Source of the DNA: R-RK-3 sp031399085
GTDB taxonomy: Bacteria > Pseudomonadota > Alphaproteobacteria > Rhizobiales > Rhodomicrobiaceae
Length of the DNA stretch: 64,000 nt
NCBI GenBank assembly: GCA_031399085.1
Contig: JANNOQ010000082.1
Span: 1-64,000, forward strand
Reading direction: 5' to 3'
A program made the translations under genes and the position numbers. Of the stretch, positions 30,378 to 40,076 are shown one piece after another; the stretch's first letter is position 1; each line of letters begins with the position of its first letter. The notes beneath the pieces were generated by a model. It was given only the letters and a program-made list of their open reading frames with translations. It was not told the DNA's origin and made no database searches.

Positions 30378-31646
30378 CTACTCGTATCGCAAAGCTTCGA
30401 CAGGGTCGAGACGCGCCGCGCGCCAGGACGGATAGAGGGTCGCCAGAATCGACAGCGTCAGCGCCATGATGACGACCGAGGCGACTTCGCCGGCATCGAT
30501 TTCGGCCGGCATCCGCGACAGGAAGTAGATTTCCGACGGGAACAGCTGCGTGCTGGTCAGCCAGGAGACGAACTGCCGGATCGATTCGATGTTGAGGCAG
30601 ACGAACACGCCGAGCAGCAAGCCCGCCAGTGTGCCGACAATGCCGATGCTCGCGCCGGTGATGAAGAACACCCGCATCACCGCGCCCTGCGTCGCCCCCA
30701 TGGTTCGCAGAATGCCGATGTCGCGGCCTTTATCTTTCACCAGCATGATCATGCCGGAGACGATGTTCAGCGCGGCAACCAGCACGATCAGCGTCAAAAT
30801 GATGAACATCACGTTCCGCTCGACCTGCAGCGTGTTGTAGAAGGTCGCGTTGCGCTGCCGCCAGTCGGTCACGAGCATCTCGCCGCCCGTGGCGGAGGTC
30901 AGGATCGGACGCATTTCGTCCACCCGGTCGGGATCGTCGATCAGCACTTCGACGACGTGCACGGCGTCGGGAATGTTGAAAAATTTCTGCGCTTCCTCAA
31001 GCGGCAGGAAGGCGATCGTGGCGTCGTATTCGGACATGCCGATCTCAAAGATCGCCGTCACCGGATAGCGTTTGACGCGCGGCGCGGTGCCGAAGGGCGT
31101 TGCCGCTCCGCGAGGGGCCACCAGCGTCACCTCGTCGCCCAGCCGCACGCTCAGCGTATTGGCCAGCCGCGTGCCGATGGCGATGCCGCCCGACCCGTCG
31201 AAGCCGTCGAGCGAGCCGAACATGATTTTCGAGGAAATCCCCTCCAGCGCCTTCAAATCGGCCTCGTGCACGCCGCGCGCGAAAACCCCGTTCGAGGCCA
31301 GATTGGTGGTCATCAGCGCCTGCCCCTCGACGATCGGGAAGGCTTGCACGACGCCGGGGACCTGCCTCAGCCGCGCGGAAATGTCGGCGTAATCGGTGAA
31401 GTCGCGCGCGAGCGGGCGGATCAGCACATGGCCGTTGAGGCCCAAAATCTTGTCGAACAGCTCCTTGCGGAAGCCGTTCATCACCGACATGACGATGATG
31501 AGCGTCGCCACGCCCAGCATGATGCCGATGAAGGAAAAGCCGGCGATGACCGAAATGAAGCCTTCCTTGCGCCGCGCCCGCAAATAGCGCGATGCCAGCA
31601 TCCATTCGAACGGCGCGAACGGCCTCGTTTCAGCGACGTCTGCCAC
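30378..31646 (-). CDS. lolC: Lipoprotein-releasing ABC transporter permease LolC/LolE
   Basis: Inner membrane permease of 422 residues. The layout is one N-terminal membrane helix (GFISVIAGFSFIGIMLGVATL), a large periplasmic MacB-like domain (about 50-270), and three C-terminal helices with the FtsX fold (MFIILTLIVLVAALNIVSGM, GIVGTLAGLLLGVFVCLNI, VASVVIMALTLSILATLYPSW). The short cytosolic N-terminus with FEWMLASRYLRARRKEGFISV is the LolC/E signature. Only one permease gene is present, as is usual in Rhizobiales, where a single LolC/E-type subunit probably forms a homodimer. Confidence 0.92.
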   Translation of the reverse strand: MADVAETRPFAPFEWMLASRYLRARRKEGFISVIAGFSFIGIMLGVATLIIVMSVMNGFRKELFDKILGLNGHVLIRPLARDFTDYADISARLRQVPGVVQAFPIVEGQALMTTNLASNGVFARGVHEADLKALEGISSKIMFGSLDGFDGSGGIAIGTRLANTLSVRLGDEVTLVAPRGAATPFGTAPRVKRYPVTAIFEIGMSEYDATIAFLPLEEAQKFFNIPDAVHVVEVLIDDPDRVDEMRPILTSATGGEMLVTDWRQRNATFYNTLQVERNVMFIILTLIVLVAALNIVSGMIMLVKDKGRDIGILRTMGATQGAVMRVFFITGASIGIVGTLAGLLLGVFVCLNIESIRQFVSWLTSTQLFPSEIYFLSRMPAEIDAGEVASVVIMALTLSILATLYPSWRAARLDPVEALRYE

Positions 31647-31650
31647 GGAT

Positions 31651-33006
31651 TTAAGCTTTCCTTGCCTTGATGGGCGCTAATGAGGTCTTCTTTTGAAGCG
31701 TTTTTAAGGCGGTGTCGAGCTTTAGCGTCTCGCGCTCCCCGCTTGCCCGATGCTTCAATTCGATTTCGCCCTTCTCCAGCGCCTTAGGCCCGACAATGAC
31801 CTGCCATGGCAGCCCGATCAAGTCCATGCTCTTGAACTTGCCGCCCGCCCGCTCGTCGGTATCGTCGTAGAGCACGTCGATCCCAGCGGCCGTAAGGCCC
31901 GAATACAGCGTCTCGCAAGCTGCGTCCGTTGTCGCGTCGCCCGCTTTGAGGTTCATGAGGCCGACCGTGAACGGCGCGACCGAGGGCGGCCAAATAATGC
32001 CGGCCTCGTCGTGGCTCGCCTCGATGATCGCGCCGGCAAGCCGGGAAACGCCGATGCCGTAGGAGCCGCTTTCAGCCAAAATCCACTGGCCGTCCGGCCC
32101 CTGCACCTGGGCTTTCATTGGCTTTGAATATTTGCTGCCGAAATAGAAGATATGGCCCACTTCGATGCCGCGCGCGGCCATGCGGGCCGCCTCGGGCACC
32201 TCCTGCTCGAAGCGCGCCGCATAGTGCATTTCATCCGTAGCGGCGTAGAGGCTTGTCCACTGCCTGATGACAGGCGAGAGGTCCTGGTCGTAATCGGTTT
32301 CGTCAGCGGGCACGGCCATTTCGATCAGGTCTCGATGGCAATAAACCTGACTTTCGCCCGTATCGGCAAGGATGATGAATTCATGGCTGAGATCGCCGCC
32401 GATCGGGCCGGTGTCGGCCTTCATCGGAATGGCCTTTAGCCCCATCCGCGCGAAGGTGCGCAAATAGGCGACGAACATCTTATTGTACGAATGCCGCGCG
32501 GCCTCCGCCGATAGGTCAAAGGAATAGGCGTCCTTCATCAAAAATTCGCGGCCGCGCATGACGCCGAAGCGCGGGCGGATCTCGTCGCGGAATTTCCATT
32601 GGATGTGATAAAGATTGCGCGGCAAATCGCGGTAACTCTTGACGCTGTCGCGGAAGATCTGGGTGATCTGCTCCTCATTCGTCGGACCGTAGAGCATGTC
32701 GCGCTCATGTCGGTCCTTGATACGCAGCATTTCCGCGCCGTAATCGTCGTAGCGCCCGCTTTCGCGCCAGAGATCGGCGGGCTGGATCGTCGGCATCAGC
32801 ACTTCGATTGCCCCAGCCCGGTTCTGCTCCTCACGGACAATTTGTTCGATTTTCTTCAGCACGCGCAAGCCGAGCGGCAGCCAGGAATAAATCCCGGCGC
32901 TCGACTGCCGGATCATCCCGGCGCGCAGCATCAGCCGGTGCGACACGATCTCGGCTTCCTTGGGATCGTCGCGCAGGATCGGCAGAAAATAGCGGCTCAT
33001 GCGCAT
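31651..33006 (-). CDS. proS: Proline--tRNA ligase, short form
   Basis: Class II synthetase that charges tRNA-Pro. At 451 residues it is the alphaproteobacterial short type: the catalytic core (YSWLPLGLRVLKKIEQIVRE, NLYHIQWKFRDEIRPRFGVM, the motif-3 region GSYGIGVSRLAGAIIEA) and the anticodon-binding domain, without the roughly 180-residue editing insertion of E. coli ProRS. Editing of Ala-tRNA-Pro would need a separate trans-acting protein, not seen in this window. ATG 33006 has a GGAG 8 bases upstream. Confidence 0.95.
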   Translation of the reverse strand: MRMSRYFLPILRDDPKEAEIVSHRLMLRAGMIRQSSAGIYSWLPLGLRVLKKIEQIVREEQNRAGAIEVLMPTIQPADLWRESGRYDDYGAEMLRIKDRHERDMLYGPTNEEQITQIFRDSVKSYRDLPRNLYHIQWKFRDEIRPRFGVMRGREFLMKDAYSFDLSAEAARHSYNKMFVAYLRTFARMGLKAIPMKADTGPIGGDLSHEFIILADTGESQVYCHRDLIEMAVPADETDYDQDLSPVIRQWTSLYAATDEMHYAARFEQEVPEAARMAARGIEVGHIFYFGSKYSKPMKAQVQGPDGQWILAESGSYGIGVSRLAGAIIEASHDEAGIIWPPSVAPFTVGLMNLKAGDATTDAACETLYSGLTAAGIDVLYDDTDERAGGKFKSMDLIGLPWQVIVGPKALEKGEIELKHRASGERETLKLDTALKTLQKKTSLAPIKARKA

Positions 33007-33154
33007 CGGCGGCGCTCCACGGCACTTTGGTGAGTCTGCGTATTGCTGCTCTTAGCGGATCGTACCGCGCGAGGCAATGCGGGGGGCGCAGCTTTTGCAC
33101 TGCCGAAGCGGTCTGCCGATGTCATAGGCGTCGGGGGGCAGGATCTGCCGCACC

Positions 33155-35068
33155 TTAAATCGCCACCTGCGTCCCGATCTCGATCACACGGTCGCGCGGG
33201 ATCTGAAAATAGGATGTGGCATCCTCGGAGGAATTGGCCATCCAGATGAACAGGCGCTTCTGCCAGCGGGGGAGACCGTTTTTCGATGCCGCGCGCAGCG
33301 ACCGCCGGGACAAGAAGAAGGATACTTCATTCGGGTCGATGTTGAGCCCCCTCTGCTTGCAATGGGTCAGAATTTTCGGGACGTTTGGCGTCTCCATGAA
33401 ACCGTAGGACGCCGTCACGCGGGTAAATGTGTCGTCGATCCGCGCGACCTCGACGCGTTCCTGACGTGGCACGCGCGGCACATCCTTGGTCACAATTGTG
33501 AGAATCACATTGCGCTCATGCAGCACCCGGTTGTGCTTCAGATTGTGCATGAGCGAGGTCGGGGCCAGATCGACGGTCGAAGTAAGGAAAATCGCCGTGC
33601 CCGGCACGCGGTGCGGTGGACTGGCTTCTAGCTTCTTAGCGAGCCACGTAAGGTCGATTTCGCTGCGCTGCGTTGCCTTGGATAAAGCTCGCGCGCCGCG
33701 CACCCAGCTCACCATAAGCGATCCAATGATCGCGGCCATGACAAGCGGAAGCCACGCGCCTTCGAAAAGCTTGACCACGTTCGCCGCAAAAAACACCTGC
33801 TCGATAATCACCAGCGGAACCATTAATAGCGCTGCCTGCCACAACGGCCAGCGCCAAATCCGCCACAGCAAAACAAAAGCTAGGACCGACGACACGATCA
33901 TGTCTGCCGTCACTGCCACGCCATAGGCGGCGGCCAATTTGCTGGAGCTTTGAAACATGAGCGCAACGACAATAACGGCCAACATCAGCAGCATGTTCAC
34001 GCGCGGGATGTATATCTGCCCAGCCATCGTTGCCGACGTATGCAGGACATTAAAACGCGGCAACAAGCCCAATTGGATCGCTTGGCGAGTCAGCGAAAAC
34101 GTGCCGGTGATGACGGCTTGGCTTGCGATGATCGTTGCCATGGTCGCAAGAACCAACATTGGAACGAGCGCCCATTCGGGATACAGCCGGTAGAAGGAGT
34201 TTTTGAGCGCCTCAGGCTCATTCAGCACCATGGCTGCCTGCCCAAGATAATTCAGCGTCAAGGCGGGCAGCACGAGCCAGAGCCAAGCGGTCTGAATCGG
34301 CTTGCGCCCGAAATGGCCCAGATCGGCATACAGCGCTTCCGCGCCTGTTACCGCCAAAAACACGAATCCAAGCACCCAGATCCCGGCCAGGCCGTTGGTC
34401 GTAAGGAAGCGAATGCCGTAGACCGGATTTATCGAATAAAAAACACCCGGATCGTCCGCGATATGCACTGCGCCGCCGACCGCCAATGCGCCAAACCAAA
34501 CGAGCATGATTGGCCCGAACGCCGCCGCAACTTTTGCGGTTCCATAGGGCTGAACCGCAAACAGACCAATAAGAATCAAGATCGTGATCGGCAGGACGGC
34601 GACCTCGAGACCCGGCTCCAAGAGTTTCAAACCTTCGACAGCCGACAAGACCGAAATCGCGGGCGTGATTACGGAATCCCCATAAAAGAACGAGGCTCCA
34701 ACCATGCCGAGGCCAAGAATGAGCCAAGAGTGAAGGCGGGCGCCCGACTGAAGCAGAGCCATCAAGGCGAATGTGCCGCCCTCGCCCTTATTGTCGGCGC
34801 GCAAGAGCAGCAGCACATATTTCAGAGTAACAATCAGCAGGAGCGCCCAAAGAATCAGCGACGTGACGCCCAGAACTGCGTCGCGGCCCCCAAGTCCGCT
34901 GTGCTGAGCGGCGGTGACGGCTTCGCGGAACGCGTAAAGCGGGCTGGTGCCAATGTCGCCATAGACGACGCCGACGCTGCCCACGACCAGAGCCGCAAAG
35001 GAGGCGGGCATCGCGCTAATTTTGCCGTTGGCGGACTTGTCCGTCGAAGCGAGGTGTTGTGTTGTCAT
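33155..35068 (-). CDS. kup: Kup-type potassium transporter
   Basis: Proton-coupled low-affinity K+ uptake system. The N-terminal half has 12 membrane helices and the signature GVVYGDIGTSPLYAFREA, then KYVLLLLRADNKGEGGTFAL and ITPAISVLSAVEGLKLLEP. The C-terminal third is a cytosolic domain (GTAIFLTSTVDLAPTSLMHN ... TSYFQIPRDRVIEIGTQVAI). ATG 35068 (MTTQHLAS) is chosen; a GTG at 35083 is the alternative. Confidence 0.95.
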   Translation of the reverse strand: MTTQHLASTDKSANGKISAMPASFAALVVGSVGVVYGDIGTSPLYAFREAVTAAQHSGLGGRDAVLGVTSLILWALLLIVTLKYVLLLLRADNKGEGGTFALMALLQSGARLHSWLILGLGMVGASFFYGDSVITPAISVLSAVEGLKLLEPGLEVAVLPITILILIGLFAVQPYGTAKVAAAFGPIMLVWFGALAVGGAVHIADDPGVFYSINPVYGIRFLTTNGLAGIWVLGFVFLAVTGAEALYADLGHFGRKPIQTAWLWLVLPALTLNYLGQAAMVLNEPEALKNSFYRLYPEWALVPMLVLATMATIIASQAVITGTFSLTRQAIQLGLLPRFNVLHTSATMAGQIYIPRVNMLLMLAVIVVALMFQSSSKLAAAYGVAVTADMIVSSVLAFVLLWRIWRWPLWQAALLMVPLVIIEQVFFAANVVKLFEGAWLPLVMAAIIGSLMVSWVRGARALSKATQRSEIDLTWLAKKLEASPPHRVPGTAIFLTSTVDLAPTSLMHNLKHNRVLHERNVILTIVTKDVPRVPRQERVEVARIDDTFTRVTASYGFMETPNVPKILTHCKQRGLNIDPNEVSFFLSRRSLRAASKNGLPRWQKRLFIWMANSSEDATSYFQIPRDRVIEIGTQVAI

Positions 35069-35355
35069 TCTCACTGTCGCCACGGCGCCCCGGGCATGTC
35101 ATTCATGCGGGGTTCAGCGCGTTAATTCATGGTAGCCTGGCGGAGATTGCATATCCGTCCCTGCCGCCGATGACGCGCGGACTTCTATACCTTCCGCGCC
35201 CGCTTTGAAAATCATTTTTGCGGTTCGACCTCAGGCAATCTCACGTTCTTGAGTCTGGGGCTATGCGGCAATATCCGAATGCCCCCGACCGTAAAGCAAC
35301 GTGCCGGGCGTGAACCCGTTCCACCTCGATGAATAAGTAGGACTGGATCGCAGAG

Positions 35356-35895
35356 CTAATGACCCTCAAACGCGATCAGCGCATGGCAGGGCACACCGCG
35401 CGCCTGTAATCGCGCCACCCCGCCAAGCTCAGGCAAATCAATGATGAAGGCCGCGCCGACGACCACTCCTCCGACGCGCTCGACCAGCTTATGCGCCGCC
35501 TCGGCCGTTCCTCCCGTCGCAATCAAATCGTCGATGATCAGGACACGTTCGCCCGGCGCGATGGCATCTTCATGCACCTCGATGACGTCGGTGCCGTATT
35601 CCAACTCGTAATCCTGTCCGATGACCCGCCAAGGCAGCTTGCCTCGCTTGCGCAGCGGAATGAATCCTGTGCCCAGCCGGTCGGCGACCGCGCCACCCAG
35701 AATGAAGCCGCGCGCCTCGATCCCGGCCACGGCTTCGATGCCGGCTGTCCGATACGGTTCGACCAGCCGTTCGATGCAGGCATTAAAGCCGGCGGCGTGC
35801 TTTAGCAACGTGGTCACATCGCGGAACATGATGCCCGGCTTCGGGTAGTCGGGAATCGTACGAACCAGCGATTTCAGATCGAGTTCAACCGTCAT
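35356..35895 (-). CDS. apt: Adenine phosphoribosyltransferase
   Basis: Purine salvage enzyme, adenine plus PRPP to AMP. The 179-residue protein shows LVRTIPDYPKPGIMFRDVTTLL, GIEARGFILGGAVADRLG and the PRPP-binding loop VLIIDDLIATGGTA. Of the clustered ATGs, 35895 (MTVELDLKSL) has GGAG 8 bases upstream and is preferred over 35901. Together with the nearby mtnP, which releases adenine from methylthioadenosine, it would recycle that adenine. Confidence 0.95.
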   Translation of the reverse strand: MTVELDLKSLVRTIPDYPKPGIMFRDVTTLLKHAAGFNACIERLVEPYRTAGIEAVAGIEARGFILGGAVADRLGTGFIPLRKRGKLPWRVIGQDYELEYGTDVIEVHEDAIAPGERVLIIDDLIATGGTAEAAHKLVERVGGVVVGAAFIIDLPELGGVARLQARGVPCHALIAFEGH

Positions 35896-36164
35896 ATCCA
35901 TGTCTCCCCGGCTTCTCACTCTTGCAAACTGCGACATTTCGGAAACTCGCAAGGAAAATTAGTCTTGCCGTCGCCTCAATCGCACCTCCTGGCCCGATTC
36001 GACTTAATTTTACTCAAATCCGCCGCATCAGCGGCGGAAATGTCACGGTTTAGCCGTTCCCCGAGCCATATCGCCCGCGATGCTCTCGTCGAGCACGGTA
36101 GTGGTGACTCGTCAGCTGTCCACTTGAGCGCCTGCTCCGGCAAACTGAATTGGGGGTTTATACG

Positions 36165-36866
36165 ATGCGAATAGCCACATCTCTAGCATCAATAGCTGTT
36201 GTTGTAAGTGCGAGCGCCGTGAGCGCGGCAGACATGGGCGGATCGACAAAGGACAAGATCGAGTCATACCCCGCCTTGTACTGGTCTGGAGCTTACGTGG
36301 GCGTCGCGATTGGCTTTGGAGAGGGCAGCACCGATTATTTTTTAGATCAGGCTGGTCATGGGGCGGACTCCAACGAGGCGTCCGGCTTGGCCGGAAGTCT
36401 TAGCCTGGGCTACAATTGGCAAATGCCGAGCGGCTTGGTTCTAGGCGTAGAAAGCGACCTTGGTTTCATTGACGCCGCAGAGGAACATCCGTGGAAAGAC
36501 GGACATTCTTTCCAGAGCGACTATGGGACATGGGCGACATTGCGAGGCCGTTTGGGCTATGCGCATGGCCGTTTCCTATTTTTCGGCACAGCCGGGCTTG
36601 CTTTTCTGGGAACGGACGAGGTCGTTTTAGGGGCCAATGGCGGTCAGAACGCAGGGCAAACGTCTCATAACGATGATTCTCATGTCGGTTGGGTTGTAGG
36701 CGCTGGCGTTGAATATGCGTATTCCGACCGCATCAGTTTCAAGCTTGATTATCTTCATATGGAATTTGACGAATATAATGGAAATACAAGTGCTGATCTC
36801 GACTATTCATTTGAAAACGAGCTGGACATTATCCGGATCGGCGTAAATTACAAGTTGAATTACTGA
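36165..36866 (+). CDS. Outer membrane beta-barrel protein (Omp25/porin-like family)
   Basis: Protein of 233 residues with an N-terminal signal peptide (MRIATSLASIAVVVSASAVSA, cleavage before ADMGG). It is built as an 8-stranded OmpA-like barrel: alternating aromatic strands such as YWSGAYVGVAIGFGEG, SLGYNWQMPSGLVLGVESDL, ATLRGRLGYAHGRFLFFGTAG and VGWVVGAGVEYAYSDRISFK. It ends IIRIGVNYKLNY with a C-terminal aromatic. This is the pattern of rhizobial Omp25/Omp31-type surface proteins. ATG 36165 is used rather than the TTG at 36150. A hairpin follows the stop. Confidence 0.85.
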   Translation: MRIATSLASIAVVVSASAVSAADMGGSTKDKIESYPALYWSGAYVGVAIGFGEGSTDYFLDQAGHGADSNEASGLAGSLSLGYNWQMPSGLVLGVESDLGFIDAAEEHPWKDGHSFQSDYGTWATLRGRLGYAHGRFLFFGTAGLAFLGTDEVVLGANGGQNAGQTSHNDDSHVGWVVGAGVEYAYSDRISFKLDYLHMEFDEYNGNTSADLDYSFENELDIIRIGVNYKLNY

Positions 36867-36877
36867 ATTGGTGGAAA

Positions 36878-36905
36878 GCTTAGGCCGGGGCCACCCAGCC
36901 TAAGC
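36878..36905 (+). terminator. Hairpin terminator after the outer membrane protein gene
   Basis: GCTTAGGC (36878-36885) pairs perfectly with GCCTAAGC (36898-36905), 11 bases after the stop codon. It is followed by CCTTCCC rather than a full T run, so it is likely a modest terminator. Confidence 0.55.
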
Positions 36906-36979
36906 CCTTCCCGGCCTATGGCTGCGCCGTGCGCTGTCCCATGCTGGTCACTCTGGCTTTCGGGCCCATCGGGGTGGAA

Positions 36980-37552
36980 ATGCTTGATCTACACCTCGGC
37001 GATCTCTCGTTCGTCGCTCAAAACATGCTCATAGCGCTGGATGGCGGCGCACACCGCGCGTGGCTACAGCCGCTTCATTCCTTCGCGCGTTTGACGCACC
37101 TCATCTTGATGGCTGTGTCTTTCGGTGGCATTTTGCTGCTCGATCTCCGGCTCGTCGGATTGCGGTCGCGGACCAACGTCAAGGTTATTTCAAGCTACAT
37201 TCTGCCTTACGTCATCGTGGCTTTAGCCCTTACCCTTACTTCGGGAGTCATTTTGTTTCTGATTGACCCCCTCACAGTTTCCAGCAGACCCTATTTCATT
37301 CCCAAAATGCTCTTGATCGGCTTCGGCGTGGCCAACGCACTGGTTTTCCAATTTGCAGGCCACCTTAAATCTATGAGCCTCATACGCACCATTCCCCGGG
37401 CGGCAAGGGCGACAGGGGTCCTGTCGATTGCCCTCTGGTTTGGGGTGGTTGCGTGCGCAAATTTTAATAAAGTGGGGCCTGAAAAGGCTCCTGTGATGGC
37501 GATGCAGAAAAATCTGGCCGTGACTGTCCGAACCAAAGGCGATTTCCGCTAA
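36980..37552 (+). CDS. Membrane protein of the DUF6644/DUF2214-like type
   Basis: Small integral membrane protein (190 residues from ATG 36980) with four hydrophobic segments: LTHLILMAVSFGGILLLDL, ILPYVIVALALTLTSGVILFL, FIPKMLLIGFGVANALVFQF and TGVLSIALWFGVVAC. A His in LHSFARLTH and the GGILLLDLRLVGLR motif resemble the small b-type-cytochrome-like DUF6644 family; no function is established. ATG 36941 is an alternative start. The gene converges on mtnP with a gap of about 28 bases. Confidence 0.6.
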   Translation: MLDLHLGDLSFVAQNMLIALDGGAHRAWLQPLHSFARLTHLILMAVSFGGILLLDLRLVGLRSRTNVKVISSYILPYVIVALALTLTSGVILFLIDPLTVSSRPYFIPKMLLIGFGVANALVFQFAGHLKSMSLIRTIPRAARATGVLSIALWFGVVACANFNKVGPEKAPVMAMQKNLAVTVRTKGDFR

Positions 37553-37580
37553 GCAATCTAGGATATCGCTACCGAAAGCA

Positions 37581-38459
<879 letters not shown>

Positions 38460-38511
38460 ATGCGTCCCCGCCAGTTGGACCGGGGCAAGCGCGTAGTCGC
38501 CCCGGATCGAA

Positions 38512-39075
38512 TTAGATCACCTCGATATAGAATACCGACGGGACCCACGCCTGTAATTCTTCTTTTGAGGGCATGGCGCCATTCTCCGGCTTATGCAGGA
38601 GCCAGATCGGACCGAAATCGCCGGCCCCGATCGGTTTGCCGTCGACCAGCAGCGCCAAAATCCAGTCGCGGGTTTTTACATCCTCGGCCGTCAGCTCGAC
38701 CGTCGATCCGTCCTGCGTAAGCAGCTTCACGGTCGCGCCTTCGACGCCGGCGGCTTTGAGGACCTCGGATAGAAGCGGACCGCCGAACGTGCTTTCACCG
38801 CCCGGCATCGTCACGCGCAACTCGTGAACCGGCATCGACGCGAGCGTGTCGGCGTCGAAAGCCATGGCCTTATCGAAGCTGATCTGATGATCCTTGAGGG
38901 CCTTGTCGGTTGCCGGGCTTACCGCGCCGCGATTCCAATTGCCGATCTTGCCCGCGATTGTAAGCATGACGCTGCCCTTGGGCGCGGGTTTTTCCTCGGC
39001 GATGCTCGTTCCCGCCGCGAGCAGAGCGCCCGGCAGCGCTCCAACAAACGCGATTACTTGAAACCAAGATTTCAT
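38512..39075 (-). CDS. Periplasmic molybdopterin-oxidoreductase-fold (SUOX-like) protein
   Basis: Exported protein of 187 residues (start MKSWFQVIAFVGALPGALLAAG, signal peptide to about residue 25). The mature part shows the fold of molybdopterin-binding oxidoreductase domains: MLTIAGKIGNWNRG, then FDADTLASMPVHELRVTMPG, the GPLLSEVLKAAG helix and LLVDGKPIGAGDFGPIWLLHKP. It is far shorter than YedY/MsrP and has no obvious Mo-ligating cysteine, so it may be a cofactor-free relative. It stands alone between mtnP and the petABC terminator. Confidence 0.75.
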   Translation of the reverse strand: MKSWFQVIAFVGALPGALLAAGTSIAEEKPAPKGSVMLTIAGKIGNWNRGAVSPATDKALKDHQISFDKAMAFDADTLASMPVHELRVTMPGGESTFGGPLLSEVLKAAGVEGATVKLLTQDGSTVELTAEDVKTRDWILALLVDGKPIGAGDFGPIWLLHKPENGAMPSKEELQAWVPSVFYIEVI

Positions 39076-39129
39076 GACTATGCCTCCCCAATCACTTGGG
39101 ATGTCGCAAAACTGCGCATGAGACGCAAT

Positions 39130-39156
39130 AAAAAAGCCCTGTTGCGCAGGGCTTTT
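39130..39156 (-). terminator. Intrinsic terminator of the petABC operon
   Basis: AAAAGCCCTG (39132-39141) and CAGGGCTTTT (39147-39156) form a perfect 10-bp stem with a 5-base loop. On the minus strand it is followed by a run of U residues (complement of A39130-39135). It lies about 35 bases after the petC stop. Confidence 0.9.
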
Positions 39157-39190
39157 CCGGTTGGCGTAACTGCGATGCCGCTTTGCGCCA

Positions 39191-40063
39191 TCAGTGCTCG
39201 ACATTCCGCCAGATGGTGCGCTTGGAGAGGTAAAGCAAGCCTGCGAGAATGAGCAGGTAGATCATGACCTTGAGTCCCATCCGCTTACGCTCTTCAAGCT
39301 TCGGCTCAGCGGCCCACATCAGGAAGGCTGACACGTCGCGGGAGTAGTTCTCAACCGTGCCGGGTGTCCCGTCCGGATATTCCACCGATCCCTCAACCAA
39401 GGGCGCGGGCATGGCGATCTGATGGCCGGGATAGGCATTATTATAATACATGCCGGGTGTGACCTGGACACCGGCGGGCGGGTCCGCATAGCTGGTCAGC
39501 AGGGCATACATGTAGTCTGTGCCGCCCTCCTGGTAGGTCGTGGCGATATCCTTGATCCAATGAAGCGGCTCCAGATACCAAGCGCCGGACGCTTCAACAT
39601 TCCGTGCCTTGGCCATGACCGAAAGATCCGGCGGGACTGCTCCGCCTTGGGCCGCGGCGGCCGCTTTGGCGTTCGGATAGGGCAAAGCGAACTTGTCGGC
39701 GGGCTTGCCTGGCCGGGTGAACATTTCGCCATTATCGTCCGGGCCATCGGGCACCTGCGCCTCGGCAGCGAACTCGGCGACGCGCTCCTCGGCAAATTCG
39801 GGACCGCCGGGCTGCGACAGGTTTCGATAGTACATCTGGCGCATGCCATGGCAGGCGGCGCAGACATTCTTGTAGACGAGATAGCCCCGCCGGAGCTGCG
39901 GCTTGTCGAAATAGCCGGTCAAGCCGTTGAAGGTCCATTCCTGCCGCTCGATTTCGGGCGCCGCTTCCGCCGCCCAGCTTTGGCTGGCGCAGGTCATGGC
40001 GGACGCTGCGAACACGATAGTCAGCGATGCGCGGATGCCGCGCTTTGAAAAGCTGGTTGTCAT
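39191..40063 (-). CDS. petC: Cytochrome c1 of the bc1 complex
   Basis: Membrane-anchored c-type haem subunit of ubiquinol-cytochrome c reductase. The 290-residue protein has a signal peptide (about 1-31), a haem-binding CAACH at 68-72, a long periplasmic domain with the axial-methionine region TPGMYYNNAYPGHQIAMP, and a C-terminal anchor helix (VMIYLLILAGLLYLSKRTIW). The open frame reaches 40192 inside petB, but ATG 40063 starts the signal peptide. In many relatives cytochrome b and c1 are encoded as one fused fbcH gene; here they are separate. Confidence 0.95.
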   Translation of the reverse strand: MTTSFSKRGIRASLTIVFAASAMTCASQSWAAEAAPEIERQEWTFNGLTGYFDKPQLRRGYLVYKNVCAACHGMRQMYYRNLSQPGGPEFAEERVAEFAAEAQVPDGPDDNGEMFTRPGKPADKFALPYPNAKAAAAAQGGAVPPDLSVMAKARNVEASGAWYLEPLHWIKDIATTYQEGGTDYMYALLTSYADPPAGVQVTPGMYYNNAYPGHQIAMPAPLVEGSVEYPDGTPGTVENYSRDVSAFLMWAAEPKLEERKRMGLKVMIYLLILAGLLYLSKRTIWRNVEH

Positions 40064-40076
40064 CTCAAATTCCTCG

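Noticed and set aside
29637..31670. A 677-codon open frame on the plus strand
   Set aside because: It lies antisense to lolD and lolC, is His/Asp/Arg-rich with no fold-like pattern, and is a GC-bias shadow.
35070..35355. Possible small RNA or tRNA between kup and apt
   Set aside because: A GGGGC...GCCCC pairing around 35255-35286 exists but there is no cloverleaf, terminator or other support.
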